From Sphagnum compactum (lineage: Eukaryota; Bryophyta; Sphagnopsida; Sphagnales): a DNA stretch of 64,000 nucleotides. The translations under genes were made by a program, and so were the position numbers. Shown in pieces: positions 1-12,917 of the stretch. Position 1 is the first letter of the stretch. Every line of letters begins with the position of its first letter. Location of the stretch: the NCBI GenBank assembly GCA_965153455.1, contig OZ234498.1:9052001-9116000 (forward strand), written 5' to 3'. The notes beneath the pieces were generated by a model. The model made no database searches, was not told the origin of the DNA, and saw only the letters and a list, made by a program, of their open reading frames with translations.

Positions 1-1086
1 TTGTTCCCCATGCAAAGAGTGATGGTTGTTGTAATGCTTTTTTGTTTTTAAGAAACATTGTTGTTGAGATTACAATGCTTCTATAGGGAGTCAACACTCT
101 TAAAGTTTGTTTTTAATTTTTTCCTATCATCCCCCTTTAGGGTGTTCTTGTGCTCTTCATTTTGAATCTTGCTAATGCAAATAACCAAAATTTTTCCATA
201 CATACCAATGATGGTGGTTGTGATGTTTTTGTTATTATTATTATTTGTTGTGATGTTCTTGATGTTGTAGTAGGGAGCCAGTTCGTTCCTTGTAGCAACA
301 TTGTACTTTTGTTTTTTTTATATCATCTTAAAAGGGGGAGCAAGAGGTTGTAGTGGTGCATTTTATATATATTATGTTTTGAGTTTTTTTTTCCTTTTCT
401 AACTTGTAGATTTTGTTGTAATTTTGTGTCAAAATAATTGGCTCAAAGGAAAGTTGGTTGACATAAGGTATTAGCAATTGATTTTTTTAATTATTGTAGC
501 TGATCGAAATGCAAACTTTTATTTAATGAAATGGTTTTGGTTAAATCGCACTACAAGTTGAAGATTTTTTTCAATTTTGACGTGGGGTTACCATAACACC
601 TTTACACTTTTGACAATAATTAAATAATTTTAAATCAATGTTATTTTTTCAAAATTGGCTACCCATAATGCCAAAAGTTTTTTGAACTATGTTGCTACCT
701 ATTGTACATGGTCATTTTTCTTATTCCAAATCTACATGCTTAAGTCTTTGAAAACTTTGCCTAAATTTCAAGAAATTTTTATTGTTACTGCTGAAATGAA
801 ATATATATACATTTAAAAAAGAAGAAAAAATGATAAAGTTATTAAAATATTCCAAAAAAATTTGTGAACCTTAGTTTAGGTTATATTATATAATGGAAAA
901 ATACGATTGGCCATTTGTGGTTAATTTTTTTAGAATTGAAGATGTATTTTTGGAATTTCGATTTTTGCAACAAATTATTTGGCCAAATATTTCTTTTTTT
1001 TCAATAATTGTAAAATTTACAAAGATTTACCTATGTAATAAAGAAAGGTTAGTTTTGCTTTGGTGTATGTAGGAAGTTGTTTGCTA
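1..1086. other. AT-rich gene-free stretch
   Basis: Very AT-rich sequence with T- and A-runs. The short open frames (for example 150-353) have low-complexity translations, and I recognise no protein family, RNA or repeat here. Confidence 0.6.
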
Positions 1087-1852
1087 GGGGTTTATTCATG
1101 GTTGGGGTTCCAAAAGGAGTGTGTAACTGAAAAAGGAATATAAAGGACAATTCAGACTTTTCTAATGTTCAATATATTGCAACTATGGTGTAGTATTGTG
1201 TTCCTACTATTAGAACATTGAGAAAAAAAGTTTAAAAATAATCCAATAGTTATTGGATGTGTAAAAATGTTTTTGAATTCTTGATCAATTTAGGTCAATT
1301 ATCCATGTTACAATTTTTTTATAAAGGAATGGAGAAGGAATGCATAAAATGATGCAATTGACTTCAAATTTATTGTACAAGAAACCCATACTTCCCTTTA
1401 TTCAACTACATGTTCATTAGGTCAATCTAATGAAAAAATAAATCATATGACAATTTCAAAGTCTTGAAATTTTGAAAAAAAAGGTTTCAAGGAAAATGAT
1501 TCTTTTATTAAATCTTTTGGTTAGTTTTTTATATTCATTAGGTTCAAAATCTTAAACTTTAGATGCAAGTTAGATGTATAAGAAATGATCTTACAAAAAA
1601 CATGTTAAGTTGATTTTTAAAGCTCTAAGTTTTAACATGTTTTGCATTTATGTTTGCAAACCAAAACATTTATGCACAATTATGTGTTCATGTAAAAAAT
1701 AACCACCACCACATGAATTATCTTATCTTGGATTATTCAAATTTTCCTACTTAAATTTATTTCATATAAATGTTATTTGTAGAAAGTAGCTTTAAGCAAG
1801 TTATGGAATTTTATTTTTTTCTTTTTTGATACCCCAACCAAGAATAGACCCC
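1087..1852. mobile_element. TIR DNA element, copy 1 (Tc1/mariner-like, TA target)
   Basis: The left end (GGGGTTTATTCATGGTTGGGG) and the right end (CCCCAACCAAGAATAGACCCC) are imperfect terminal inverted repeats of about 21 bp. TA dinucleotides flank both ends (1085-1086 and 1853-1854), which is the target-site duplication expected of Tc1/mariner or Stowaway-like elements. The interior is AT-rich and shows no transposase, so the element is non-autonomous. A diverged sister copy lies at 36324-36990. The ends and the repeat pairing are seen directly; the superfamily is inferred from the TA flank. Confidence 0.7.
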
Positions 1853-1854
1853 TA

Positions 1855-4800
1855 CTTTATTTGATATTCACAGTTCAAATGAATGGTCTTGGTGTGCATG
1901 TAAGATGTATGCATCAAAATATGCTTTATGTATTTAATGGTAGAATGTTAAAGGTGCATTGAACTTTTGGGGGCAATTTGGGTTGAAAAGTACTTTATCA
2001 AGTTAGGGTTAGATAACATGGACTATTTTTAACTATAAATTTCACCTCTAACCCTATTTGAGGTAAAGGTACAAATTGTGTTAATTTACGTTACCATTTT
2101 TAGGTTACTAGTAATTTATGGTTGTAAAATAACAACATTGTTGTCATGTTTGTGAACATTTTCAAGATTTTTGTGAGCATTTTTAGATGTAAATGTTCAA
2201 ATTGTAAAATAAATGTGTGAAACTAATTGGTAGATTTAAGGTGTGAAGTAGTATTGTTTGCTAATCTTAAGGGATATGTTGTATATTTTTTAACTTGTTT
2301 TATGTTCAATCTATTTTGTTTTGTGTATTAATACATATATGTGGGCTATTTTTAAGCATTGTTTTTAGAGTTGCCTATATGTTTTTGTTGTGTATTTTGT
2401 CTTGTATTCACAAAAAAAATTGTGTGTACATATGTGCGAGATTTTTTTTATAGTATTTTCAAAGTTAGTTGTTTGGTATTATGTTCTAATTAGACTCTTG
2501 AACATTGTTGTGGTAAAACTACATTTGAAAGCTCAAGCAAAAAAAGACCATTCCGATTGAATATTCTGTCTATTAATAATGTCCAACAATGAATGCTATG
2601 AGCATCATTTGATGGCCTTATACTTAGTAGATTTGGGTCATATGATGTTGTTGGTAATGGATTTAAATATACCCATTGTGACCTAATTATTCTAATTATC
2701 TTACTATCACATTCACTATCAATGTTGCATTTGTGACAACATTTTCTAGTTGATTACATGTTTGGTCATTTGTGAGGTTTTCCAACTTTGTTGTTATGTT
2801 CAAAAACAATTTTGAAAAAGGGATTGGAACTATCTATGTGTTGAGAATAAGAGCAACAATAAATTGAACATATTGATCCATTTCTTGTATGTTTACAAAT
2901 TTGTGTCAACACATAGTATTCATGATTTTATTCAAAGGGAATCGATCACATTCAAGATGGTCATTATTGGGATTTACATAAAATCTTCAAGCTTATTTAC
3001 CTTGATAATTACATATGGCTATGAAACTAAAGACATCCAAGCTTTGACTTTGTTTCAAGAGTTTTATGGCCAATACATGGATCTTGTGCAAACCTACTAT
3101 ACTAATAAGCTAGTACAGTGGATTGGGACATGTAAGAATAGTTGCTTTGGTGCCTTTTAGTAATCCATTTTGCAATAGGTAAGGTCAGCAAATTTTGTGG
3201 CCAATGTAAGTTCAATTTTCAATAATTTTTTATACACAAATGAAATAAAAGAAACAAAAAAAGAAACCTAACCTAACAATAATTGTTATGATTTTGCAAT
3301 ATAACATGTTTAATATCTCACATGATCAAAATAAATTATAAATTTTATTACTTCTAACCCATTATATATGATGAATTTAGCATATTTATTATGATGTTTA
3401 TTAATTTTGCACATCATGTTGATGTTGCTAATGATTCCTTATACCCAATACCATTGTTTCATAAACTTTGTGAAATGGTTCACAAAGATATATGAACTTG
3501 ATAATTGATTTCTTAATAAGCTAAATGTAATAGATCATATCAAAATTATGAATGAGAAATGAAAATGAAAAAGAGACACACGAATCAAAATACAATTATC
3601 ATCCTAGGATAAAGTTGAATGAACTTGTTTTTCAAAATAATTAGCAATTGAACAAGGCTTCCATTGATAATAAATAGAGGATGCAAGATTTAACCAAAAA
3701 TGGAAAAAAAATACAAGAGCTCATAAGATCTATTAATTGAACTTATTAACAATTGTTACCTAAAAAGTTTAGTACATATGAATCATATTTTCTATTTTTA
3801 AGAATATATAAATGGAAACCCTACAATTTAACCCTACATATGGTATTAAAAAATTAGACCATATATGATAAAAAAGAATAAAACAACTTATATTATAACT
3901 CATGTATTTTGTAAATTCAAATAAAAGTGCACCCCTACCTATCATTGTTTGTTTGCAACTTCAAAACTCTAGCAAAGTTCAAGGGTAAACAAGGATTTTA
4001 TATGATCTATTTTAGAAACCTCATATATCTTGTATAAACCCGTATATCAGACTAAGTCTAATAGTAAAGATCATGGGATATTCCATTATGAAATGTGAAA
4101 CTTAACCTTGAGGTTTATTAAGTAAAAAATAATATGTACATTTGTACATTGGTTTTATTTGTGGATGTTGGGTTTGTATAAGGTGTATGGTTTTGATCAT
4201 CCAATACACAACAATTTTGGATTCAAATATTGGGATTTTGGACTTGGACTTGAATATTGGTTTTGAAAATTGCATATTGGTATATAAAATATATTGAGAT
4301 GGTAGTTTTGATGGGTTTTGAAACAAACTAAAAATCTAATTTGAGGATTATAATTGAATGTGTTGTATATATATTTTTAAATTGAAATTTTTTTAATACA
4401 TAATTTTTTTATTAAAGTTTAAGTTTATGGTTTTGAGTTGTTGATTCCAAATTTAAAACATTTTTCTTCTCCTATTTTTTAAAATTTTAGTTTAATTGAA
4501 GCCAAAATTCAATGAACTAATTCACTTTTTAGTTCGCCAAAGTTAATGAAATATACATAAGGGTTTGTTTTGAAATAGTTCAAATATATCAAACCTATAT
4601 TCCAAATGAAGTTTAGAGTTGTTTGTTGATGGCCATGATGGTTTTAGTTGAATTTTCATAATTATTTGAAAGGCTTTCTTGATGCATGTATTAAAGTTGA
4701 AGTTTACAATTCTAAAGTTGATTAAAATTTGAACTTATCATTCTTGTTTCTAGGAAGTGCATCATGTGATTAACTCAATCAACTTTTATGAATCAAGTTC

Positions 4801-5930
4801 AAAATCAAATATACATATAGTTGATAACTTCACAAAGTCATTCTACAAAACTATAGTCCTAAGTCCATCACCACACACTAGTCACCACTAGCAACCAAAA
4901 CCATCAACTTAGCACCTATAAATCCACACACAAGCATAACAAAGGATCCTAGTATCCAAAACAATGTTTGAGATATAATAAGTCTTCATGCTTTAAGGTT
5001 GAAGGTTGAATTTGAAGCAATTAAACTTTCGATTAAGAGTTTAAAATCATAGTTCAATTTTGGAATCATAGTATTATTGTTTAGGTTTTCAAGTTTCATA
5101 TCAGAGTTTTTAGTTCAGTGATTAGGATATGGCTTGATGTTTCGAATTGATTACTAGCATTTGGGGTCAAATTACTATTCAAATTAAAATTTGAATTTGG
5201 GTCAAATGATAAACATGTGCATTGGGTTTATGTGGAGGTTAACAATCAAAGTTTAACTCTTTGGGGTTTAAATTGAAAAATCTAAAATTTGTCAAAATCA
5301 AGGTTCAAATGACACTAGTGGAATACAATTGATGAATACCCCACGAAGCCCAGTTATTGAATAAATAGAAAATAATAATTATGACCTTACAACACCTAAG
5401 CTTTTCAAAAACAAGATGAACATTCACTTGGAATAGAAAAATATTACACATGTTTTTCAATCGCCATACCTGCTCAATTTAGAAAGAAAAATCCCAAAAA
5501 ATTCAATGGATACAATTTCACACCATAATCAAATAAGAAATCATCCAACACTAGAAGCTTCACTAATATTGTTGTTGTAGCCACTCTCCCACCATCTATT
5601 TTTACATTTAAGTCTCATGTTTGCAAGTTGAGTAGACAAGAAGTTGTTCAAATTATGTGATCAAATAGTTCCAAAAAATAGCAAATACCCATTGATAATT
5701 CACAATCCATGTTATTTCAAAAAAATTTAAATGCAAATCATCAACTCGATAATGAAAGGTTATAATGAACTTCGACATATGTAGATCACAAGGTGCAGGA
5801 ATTCGAGGGTTCTCACATCTACAAGTGTAAGATCACACTCTTGAGGAGTAGGCATAATAGGTTCCTCCTCTTTTCTAGGAGGGATATTCATGGACATAAG
5901 GTGCCCTCCGAATACACTAGAAAGTTTCTC
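1855..5930. other. AT-rich intergenic DNA without recognisable genes
   Basis: About 4 kb of AT-rich DNA. Open frames at 2864-3160 (plus) and 4102-4326 (minus) are short, carry no recognisable motif and look like chance frames. No tRNA, conserved domain or clear repeat boundary was found. Confidence 0.55.
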
Positions 5931-5939
5931 CAAGTGCGC

Positions 5940-6757
5940 TGAGAACTCAGTTAGTAGCTAAACAACATGACTAACATCTGAAACAAAAATGTGTTTCACC
6001 CTAAACCCTTTGACGAGAGGGTCTAACAGTTGGAAAGGAATAGGACCTAATGATTTGGTGTCCTTGTACTCCTAACCTAGTCTGACCTCTCAACTTGTGT
6101 GTGCAAGTGTCCGAGATTTGTCACTAGATGAGATGATACTACAACTTGTTCATTTTGTATTCAGATGATGTGCGAATAGTGAAATAGCATCATATATGGC
6201 GTCATGCCATAAACTTGATAGATATTTTTAGCATGCATCATGTTTCAATATCAAAATGGCAGATCATATTCCCATTATGCTTATTGAAGCAGCAATCCCA
6301 TCTCATGCTTCAATAAGATTGTAGTGAGATATTTGAGGGAACAAATGATGAACAACCTTGTGGAGCCAAATATCACAGTGGAAATTGTGAAATCCCTAGT
6401 TCCTGTCAATTGCAGACAAACAAGCCACCTTGCATAGAATTTACATTCCTGCCACAAGATAGCACACAAACTCAGAAAAATCTCTCCCACACCTTAGCCT
6501 ACCTCAAAAACCCATCTGCCAAATTGAGCTCTTTTGTCTTCATCTAGGATTTCTCTGAAGGGCTTCTTAAGTTGCTGAAAAGAAGAAGAGATCATGCCTT
6601 TGGCTGTAAACAAAACCTGAAGTACCTACCTAATTGTCTCACAAAAATCAAGAGAAAAGTAGATCTAGTGTATGCCATGATACCAAAGGACCTTTCTGGT
6701 CATACTTAGCAGGGGTGGTGCATCGAGACCACAGCATCTAGCTGAACCACATTCACC
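5940..6757 (-). pseudogene. Omega-3 desaturase fragment (copies of exons 6, 7 and 8)
   Basis: Three blocks match the last three exons of the intact desaturase at 9386-12872, in the same order and strand. The exon 6 copy is about 6674-6756: it starts at an intact AG acceptor with the same first codons, then has Trp to Gln and an in-frame TAA after the HHP box remnant. The exon 7 copy, about 6307-6448, is 142 nt instead of 138, so the frame is broken. The exon 8 copy, about 5970-6105, keeps the GPIPF/L region but is interrupted by stops. Exons 1-5 were not found nearby. It is a truncated, decayed tandem duplicate and cannot encode the enzyme. Confidence 0.82.
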
Positions 6758-6879
6758 TGTAAATATACACACAGAAACCTGTAAGATACTACAATTCACA
6801 AACCACATAGCTTTCTTTACACATCTTAAACAGCACAGCTTCTTGACAATTCAAAGTGGAGTACAGAGTTGCTGAATCA

Positions 6880-8210
6880 GCACGACACACCAATGGTTTT
6901 TCTTTTCTTACTGTGGTGCAACGGAAAATGGAGCTCCCTTTTTCCTTCTCCCTTTAAATCACTCTGTACAAATTGGGTATCTGGCAGATCTAGCCCAGCA
7001 TTGATCATCTGACTCACCCTATTATTTGTCTTTTTAGTTCTGCATGGATTTTGGGGATGGGTGATCTTGGTCATCGATCTAGGCACAGAGTGTATGTATG
7101 TGCCCGCCTCACCATTCAGTAGCTCAATCCATGTGTGCCCTTGTTGTGCGATTGCAATCAATCGAAGAGTACACTCAGTCCCCCACAGATTTGAGATAGA
7201 TGTTTGAGCATGAAAACCAAGATCCCACTTGCCAGCAGCCACTATAGATGTATCACAGCAGCAATGTATTAGCCACACAATCCTCTTCTCATCAGGGGCT
7301 TCTGAATTCAACAAGTTACTCACTTTTCTATCCTTTCTCCCATCTCAACATTACCATGAATTCTGAAGGCACTGAGGCAATGCAAAAGCACTTGGGGTTT
7401 AAAGGGCATCATATTGATCACATCCTCTGCCTCCTGCAATTGGTCAGCACATCGAAGAAGATCGACCATCCATGCAAGCATATACTCTGCAAAAATTGCA
7501 GAAATTCTGTCAACTGAACCCCACAGATTCAAAGGCCTTGAACAGATTACATCCATGGATACAGTTCCAGTGCCTTTGTCCCTTGCCCCACATTCCAAAG
7601 AATCCCAGAATTATGGCATCCCAGAATTATGACATTACTGCGTGACCATCTTAGTGAGCACTCTCCAGGGATCCTCTATGCTCCCACATTCGGCACACAT
7701 TTTCACATATCCCAGAATCATGTCACTCCAAGAGATAGAACTCAGTGACATGATCCTATTGAACACTCTCCTAGTATCCTCTAGCACACTCCCACATTTG
7801 ACATACAAATCGATGAGGATATTACTACCCAAGTAATGGTTTTCATGTGGCCTTTTCTGTCTCTTTTTAGTCCCATTACAAGGCACAATGGACAGGTCTT
7901 CATGGGTCTACATGACCCAACCATCCATTGTTCAAAATCCACCATGCCCATTGTGCAAATCATGAGATCCATTACGTTATGGAATGTGCTGGATAGAGAC
8001 CATTGTGCCCATTTGGAAAATACGGGGTTTTGCCCAAATTCCTCAAGGGCACCTTACCAGGCAGAATGGCCTGTATCTGGCACATCCCATAATATGAAAA
8101 TATTAGATTCATATCCCACTTTGCATAATCTGTTCATGAACTCATCTGGCCTCTTCCAGTGCTGCAGTATTATCAGTTGTAGTTCATTTACAATTGAACC
8201 ATAATGGGGT
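6880..8210 (-). pseudogene. DYW-class PPR protein pseudogene
   Basis: Minus-strand frames reconstruct the C-terminal half of a plant PLS/DYW pentatricopeptide repeat protein in the usual order. From the N-side: a repeat with GYESNIF (about 8110-8200), then GSNILIDLYVKCGS and VFNRIM..SISWSDMILGYVK (7650-7830), a repeat with MVDLLRCADQLQEAEDVI and MPFKPQ..FRIHGNVEMGERI (7320-7500), then E/E+ motif remnants AAGKWDL, HTWIELLNGE, DLPDTQFV and the start of a DYW-like tail LHFPLHHSKK (6880-7250). Frames shift at least three times and a repeat element at 7838-8105 interrupts it, so it is dead. Functional DYW PPR proteins edit or process organelle RNA. It lies between the desaturase and its broken copy. 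Confidence 0.75.
7838..8105. mobile_element. Small repeat element inserted in the PPR pseudogene, copy 1
   Basis: The segment interrupts the PPR reading between GYESNIF and GSNILIDLYVKCG. Its first 170 bp match 13512-13750 closely (shared start GGTTTTCATGTGGCC; shared core CATGCCCATTGTGCAAATCA). Its end carries an inverted copy of an internal block: TTATGGAATGTGC near 7978 pairs with GCACATCCCATAA near 8082-8094. No coding capacity is visible. It is probably a non-autonomous DNA element, but target-site duplications could not be defined. Confidence 0.6.
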
Positions 8211-8219
8211 TTCCAATGG

Positions 8220-9380
8220 ATGGTGGAGTGGTGGGTGCTTGGTCAAGAAATCAATTTCGCTGCCTTCCCATCAATCCTGTACATATAGTACATGCAAAGC
8301 TACATGGGCAGTTTCCACACATGTAGCTTCCACTCAAAGTTCAAAGTTCAATTAAAAGTTCAAGATTTCATGCCGAAAATGGAGTTTTCCTGAATATTCC
8401 AAAATATTCTTTATTTTCCTTCACAAAAAATTTTCTTTGATTTTCTTTTTCTTTTGGAGAATTTCAACATTTCTACAAATAATATAATTAGTTTTGAAGC
8501 TGCCAAGGTACTATGGTAGTTCTCATTACATTATACAGTTTCAGTTGTAGCTCCACTGGTACTCCACTAAGTAGCTTCTGCAGCTGCTACCCCAGGAACA
8601 AGTGGTGAACTTAAATTGCTCAGCATTGGCATAGGTGAACACTATGGCCGCAAGCCTTAAATCATGTACAAATTTGGTCCTGGGCAAGCAGACAGTCGTT
8701 CTCCTCTCTTGCAAACTTCTGTTTCAAAACCAACTATTTGTTGGCTCTGGCTGTGAGGGAGAGACTGCAGAATGATCCAGAGTTCCTTTCTTCCCACAAG
8801 AGGGTTACTGTCACTATAAGCCCTGCCAATATCACAGTGAGGGTTTTCTACTATAGATTTGGGGGTCCTCAAACCAACATGCACAATTTGTAAGTCCTGA
8901 CACAATTGCATGGTTTGCCATTTGAAAGAGACTGTACTAAGGATTCATATGGGTCATAAGTCTGAATAAGCTTCAGTAGGTTTTTAATACAATTGCTTTG
9001 ATCACACAGTGCAAATCATAGATATAGCTCTGTTGACATTCATCACTGAACTCACACATGTATTGTATGCAAATAGATCAGGCAATGATAAGGTTGGTGA
9101 AAAGGAGATTATATTAACTGTCTTCAGTAGTTGACAGCAAAATTTTGGTTAAATGTTACAAATTGGAGGAACCAATAGCTGGCTACCACAAAATTTGAAG
9201 CCATGCACAATGATGTCAATGGCAAATGATTTAATAACTATGGCAGCTGAAAAATTTGCAGTTTTCTCATTGACCCTTTTTCAAAAGGTTTCAGCTTCAT
9301 CTATTAGAATCATTCTGGCAGTTCAAACAATACCTGGATAAATTTGTAGAGCATCAAATGGGAAGAGTACACTCGTGTGA
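8220..9380. other. Intergenic and 3' flank of the desaturase
   Basis: No gene is recognisable. The part next to 9386 should contain the 3'UTR of the minus-strand desaturase. Short open frames at 8657-8911 and 9153-9341 have no family signature. Confidence 0.5.
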
Positions 9381-9385
9381 TATCC

Positions 9386-12300
9386 TTACAGGCTTGGAGT
9401 TCCCTCAGAAATGTGCTGAAGTGTTGCAAGTGAAAATTCAGGATCTGTTTGGTAGAAAACAATATCCCCGCTGTCTGAAACATAATGATCTTCTTTCAAG
9501 CTTGTAAGCAGAGGCTCTACTAGATGCAAGGGAATAGGGCCTGATTTTTCGGGGTCCCTGTAGTACTGACCCAGTACAGGCTTGATCGCTTCCGTCTACA
9601 AGCAGCACAAACAGTGTGTCAGCTTTTCATCATTAGATGACAGTAACATCACATTATGTTTAGAAATTAGATCACATTCTGCTGGCCATGCAACCAAGTA
9701 TAGTCTTGATCAAATATTGGCATGTTAATACATGCTGATTGGAGAGATAAGAAAAGCAGAAGAATTAGACAACAACTGGACAAAACCAATAGATAAGAAA
9801 TAAGTACCGCTTCTATAAGATGGTAGTGAGGGATTTGAGGGAATAAATGATGGACAACATGAGTCCCAATATCATGGTGAATATTATTGAACCATCCATA
9901 GTCCCTGTCAATTGTTGACAGGCCACCTCGCATGTAATTCCATTCCTGGCATTCAAATGCAAACACACTCATCAGATCCTGCAAGTATGTGTAAACACCC
10001 ATGCATGAAACTCAACATTCTTTCTCCACAATATTACGAAGGCCATCATGTCTTCAGGTACATAAAAGTGCATACCATGCCTCGGTACCAAGGGACCTTT
10101 TTCTCATAACCATGGTGGTGCAAGTATGTCACCACATCTAGCCATACGACATTCACCTGCGAGTAACCCCCCACAAGAGAACAGATGAGTTACTACAGGT
10201 AATAATTCAATGCCTTATCCAACTTCATCTTAAAGAAGACAGCATACAAAGATCTGATGGAATGTGTTCCAACAATGGTATATACATGATGCATCAAGTG
10301 AGGACTATGCAACCAAATTAGAGAAAACCAAAAACATCATAAGATGGACTTGGAGCTAAAGACACATTATTTGACAGTAACCAGAATCTACAAAGTTTGT
10401 AATGCATGCGTTAGGGAAGCTGTGGATGCTTTCATAAGAGTTCATTCAAACTCCATTACTTTTGAGGTACATCAATACCTGAACCCTTAATGTGCAATCA
10501 ATGGAATCACAGCAAATGTGCATAAGACCAAGCCAGAGCTCAGTTGATAGAAATAGATCCACCAACTGGTTGCAGCAGTTGGTGGATCTCTTTCTAAGCT
10601 TGGTGGCTGCAAGTCAAATTCAACAAGTCTCTTCAATCATTAAAGACTCACACCACAAAATTAGCATATGGATAGGAAATAAACCATACTGTACTATTTG
10701 GCCTACTTCGGATAAGGTTTGAGTGATCACCCAGTAAGGCACAACATAGAGCTTGAGCATCCACAGGGGGCCAATGATAAAGGTGAGACCCACTAGAGTT
10801 GCCAGCATGGCAGTCCAGCAAGCAGTAGATGTCATCACATCCTTAGCTTCATTTGGTACAAACAAATCACTTTTGGGGTCAAAATGTGAACCCTTCTTGC
10901 CAGGACTCCTTGACCACTGCACAAAAGAAAGTTATCATTAGCCATGCAAGAAGCTTTGTCATAATGCTGAAGACAGAGGACTGCTAAAAAAGCACATGAA
11001 CAAATTAGGAGAGTTGAATGGGGTGTAATTTAAATTAATGCCCAGGAAAAAAAACCAATAAATTCCAAGCAAGAAAAGGAAAAGGCTTTTATTAACTAGG
11101 TTTGATTGCTTGAAGGATTACAAGGAGATGTGGAAAATGAAGGTGAAATTTTGGATTCCAGGCTCTGCAATACCTCATGCCATACTTGACCAACATGCTC
11201 TCCCTGACATGGATCTAGGGGTACAAGAGTAGAAGTGTACCAACCAGGTAAAATGGATACGCTAACATGGCCCAAGGAAAGGATAGACGCCCTGTCTTTG
11301 CCCAAAAGTCCATATCTTTGTAGATAGACTCCGAAATCTGTCATGACAACAAGTAACTTTTCAACATGCCAAATGCAATGAACAAGAAGCCTGTTTCTCT
11401 TTCACTCTCTGTTTACAGGTCGCCAACAACAGTAGTTCAGACATTGAGACAAATTGCTTTAGGTTGGGGGAAAGGGTAGTCTTACAGGATGCCAGGACTC
11501 ATCTTTCTCCACATTGCCATGGTTTTGGTGGTGTGTGCGGTGGCTGATACGCCTATTGTTCCAATGGGAAGACAACAACCAGTAAAATCACATAGTTCAA
11601 TAAAGGACTTGAATGGTATGACTTAGATTTGTACAAAACTGTTAGTGCATGCATCTGGTTGACCATGCAGCAACAACTTACTTCTAGCTGCAACAACTTC
11701 AATGCTGAGTTCAAAAAACAAAAACAAGAAAGGGGGGGTGGGGAAAGAGGAAAAATGGTCTAACCAGCCATGATAAGGAACCAAAATAGATGAGTGCGTC
11801 AAATGGCCAACAAGACTATTCAGGTTCTTGTCATTGGAGAAGCTTCCATGACCACTGTGCACAATCAACCCCCCACACACACCACGCACAAAATCAGGAC
11901 AGACTCTGAGTGACATTGCAGCCATATCATCAGCATAATACTGACATTCTCAGGGTACAATTCATGCATCTTGGCCACAAAGTTCATCAGAAAATCCAAC
12001 CTCATCATAAGCATCCCATGCTTGCTTGTGAGGGTTCCAAGGTCATGACAGAGTCACAGTTTCTAGCACAGAGAGTTGATGGTTTGGAGAAGAAGCCTTT
12101 AAAATGTGTTCAGTCTATTCTCAATTCAGACATTTTGCAAGAGGGAGGCCCGCTGCACGGATGATGATGATGATGATGGTACATTTTTTTCTTGAAAACT
12201 ATGATGCAGTCCAGACGAGGAAGGAAGGAAGTAAGGAGGGGGAAACCAACAGAAAGAAGGGGGTTCAGAAACAACAGCGCACCAGTCGTGTCCGAGGACA

Positions 12301-12872
12301 AAGAGGGCCCAGAACATTGTGCCTTGCGCCAGCCAATACAAGGGCCAAACGAACCAAGTGTTGAGGTAAGCAGCTCCGGCCGCCAATCCAAACACAATTG
12401 CGACATCTCTGGCCACGAAACTCATGGACTTCCATACATTCTTTTCCCAGCAATGCTTGGGAATGGCAGCTCGAATGTCAGCCAAAGTAAATGGAGGAGT
12501 CGCCGATGGATCAAACTCCCTCTTCTCATCATCATCATCACTATCATCATCTTCTGCTGCTCCCGGTTCTTCCGTTGGCAGAGTAAGAGGCCTAAACGGT
12601 ACCGCCACCATAGCCACCACACCACCATTGTCACTTCTTCTCCTACTACTAGTACTAGTCCACTTCATTCTCCTCCACCTCCTCAACTCCAAACCCAATC
12701 CAAGCCCTGGAACAACAGAAGAAGAAGAAGAAGAACACGAAGAAAGTGAGAGGAATCCCGAACACTTCCTATGCAGCTCTGCATTGTACACAACTGAAGC
12801 CACTGGCGTGGAAGCTGCTCCTGCTGCTGCTGCTAAGCCTAGCACCTTCCGAGCGACCATAGTCGCTGTCAT
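9386..12872 (-). CDS. Omega-3 fatty acid desaturase, probably plastidial (FAD7/FAD8 type)
   Basis: Membrane di-iron desaturase that introduces the omega-3 double bond converting linoleoyl to linolenoyl chains. Exons: 12283-12872, 11765-11854, 11486-11552, 11245-11337, 10731-10916, 10076-10156, 9808-9945 and 9386-9595. All have GT-AG borders and keep frame, giving 484 aa. The exon sizes from the second onward (90, 67, 93, 186, 81, 138) fit the conserved FAD gene layout as I recall it. All three His boxes are present: HDCGHG (across the exon 1/2 junction), HRTHH (exon 3) and HVVHH (exon 7). [16 protein letters not shown] marks the usual domain start. About 120 residues precede it, Ser/Arg-rich then with an acidic run ([10 protein letters not shown]), which suggests a plastid transit peptide rather than ER FAD3. 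An in-frame upstream ATG at 12986 would read through the CT repeat; ATG 12872 is preferred. The tail after YQTDPEF has about 16 extra residues. The ER isoform remains possible. Confidence 0.93.
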
Positions 12873-12890
12873 CGCCGCTTGCTTCTCCAC

Positions 12891-12917
12891 GAGAGAGAGA
12901 GAGAGAGAGAGAGAGAG
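12891..12917. repeat. (GA)n microsatellite in desaturase 5' leader
   Basis: About 13 GA units on the plus strand (CT on the coding strand) lie just upstream of the preferred start at 12872. If translation began at 12986 the repeat would encode a Leu-Ser run. Confidence 0.9.

Noticed and set aside
2864-3160. 98-aa plus-strand open frame
   Set aside because: A faint resemblance to a PPR repeat (ALTLFQEF) was considered, but one motif without a second repeat is not enough.
12192-12749. Long plus-strand open frame of 185 aa
   Set aside because: It is antisense to exon 1 of the desaturase and owes its length to that coding sequence; its Arg/Ser/Pro-rich translation has no family signature.
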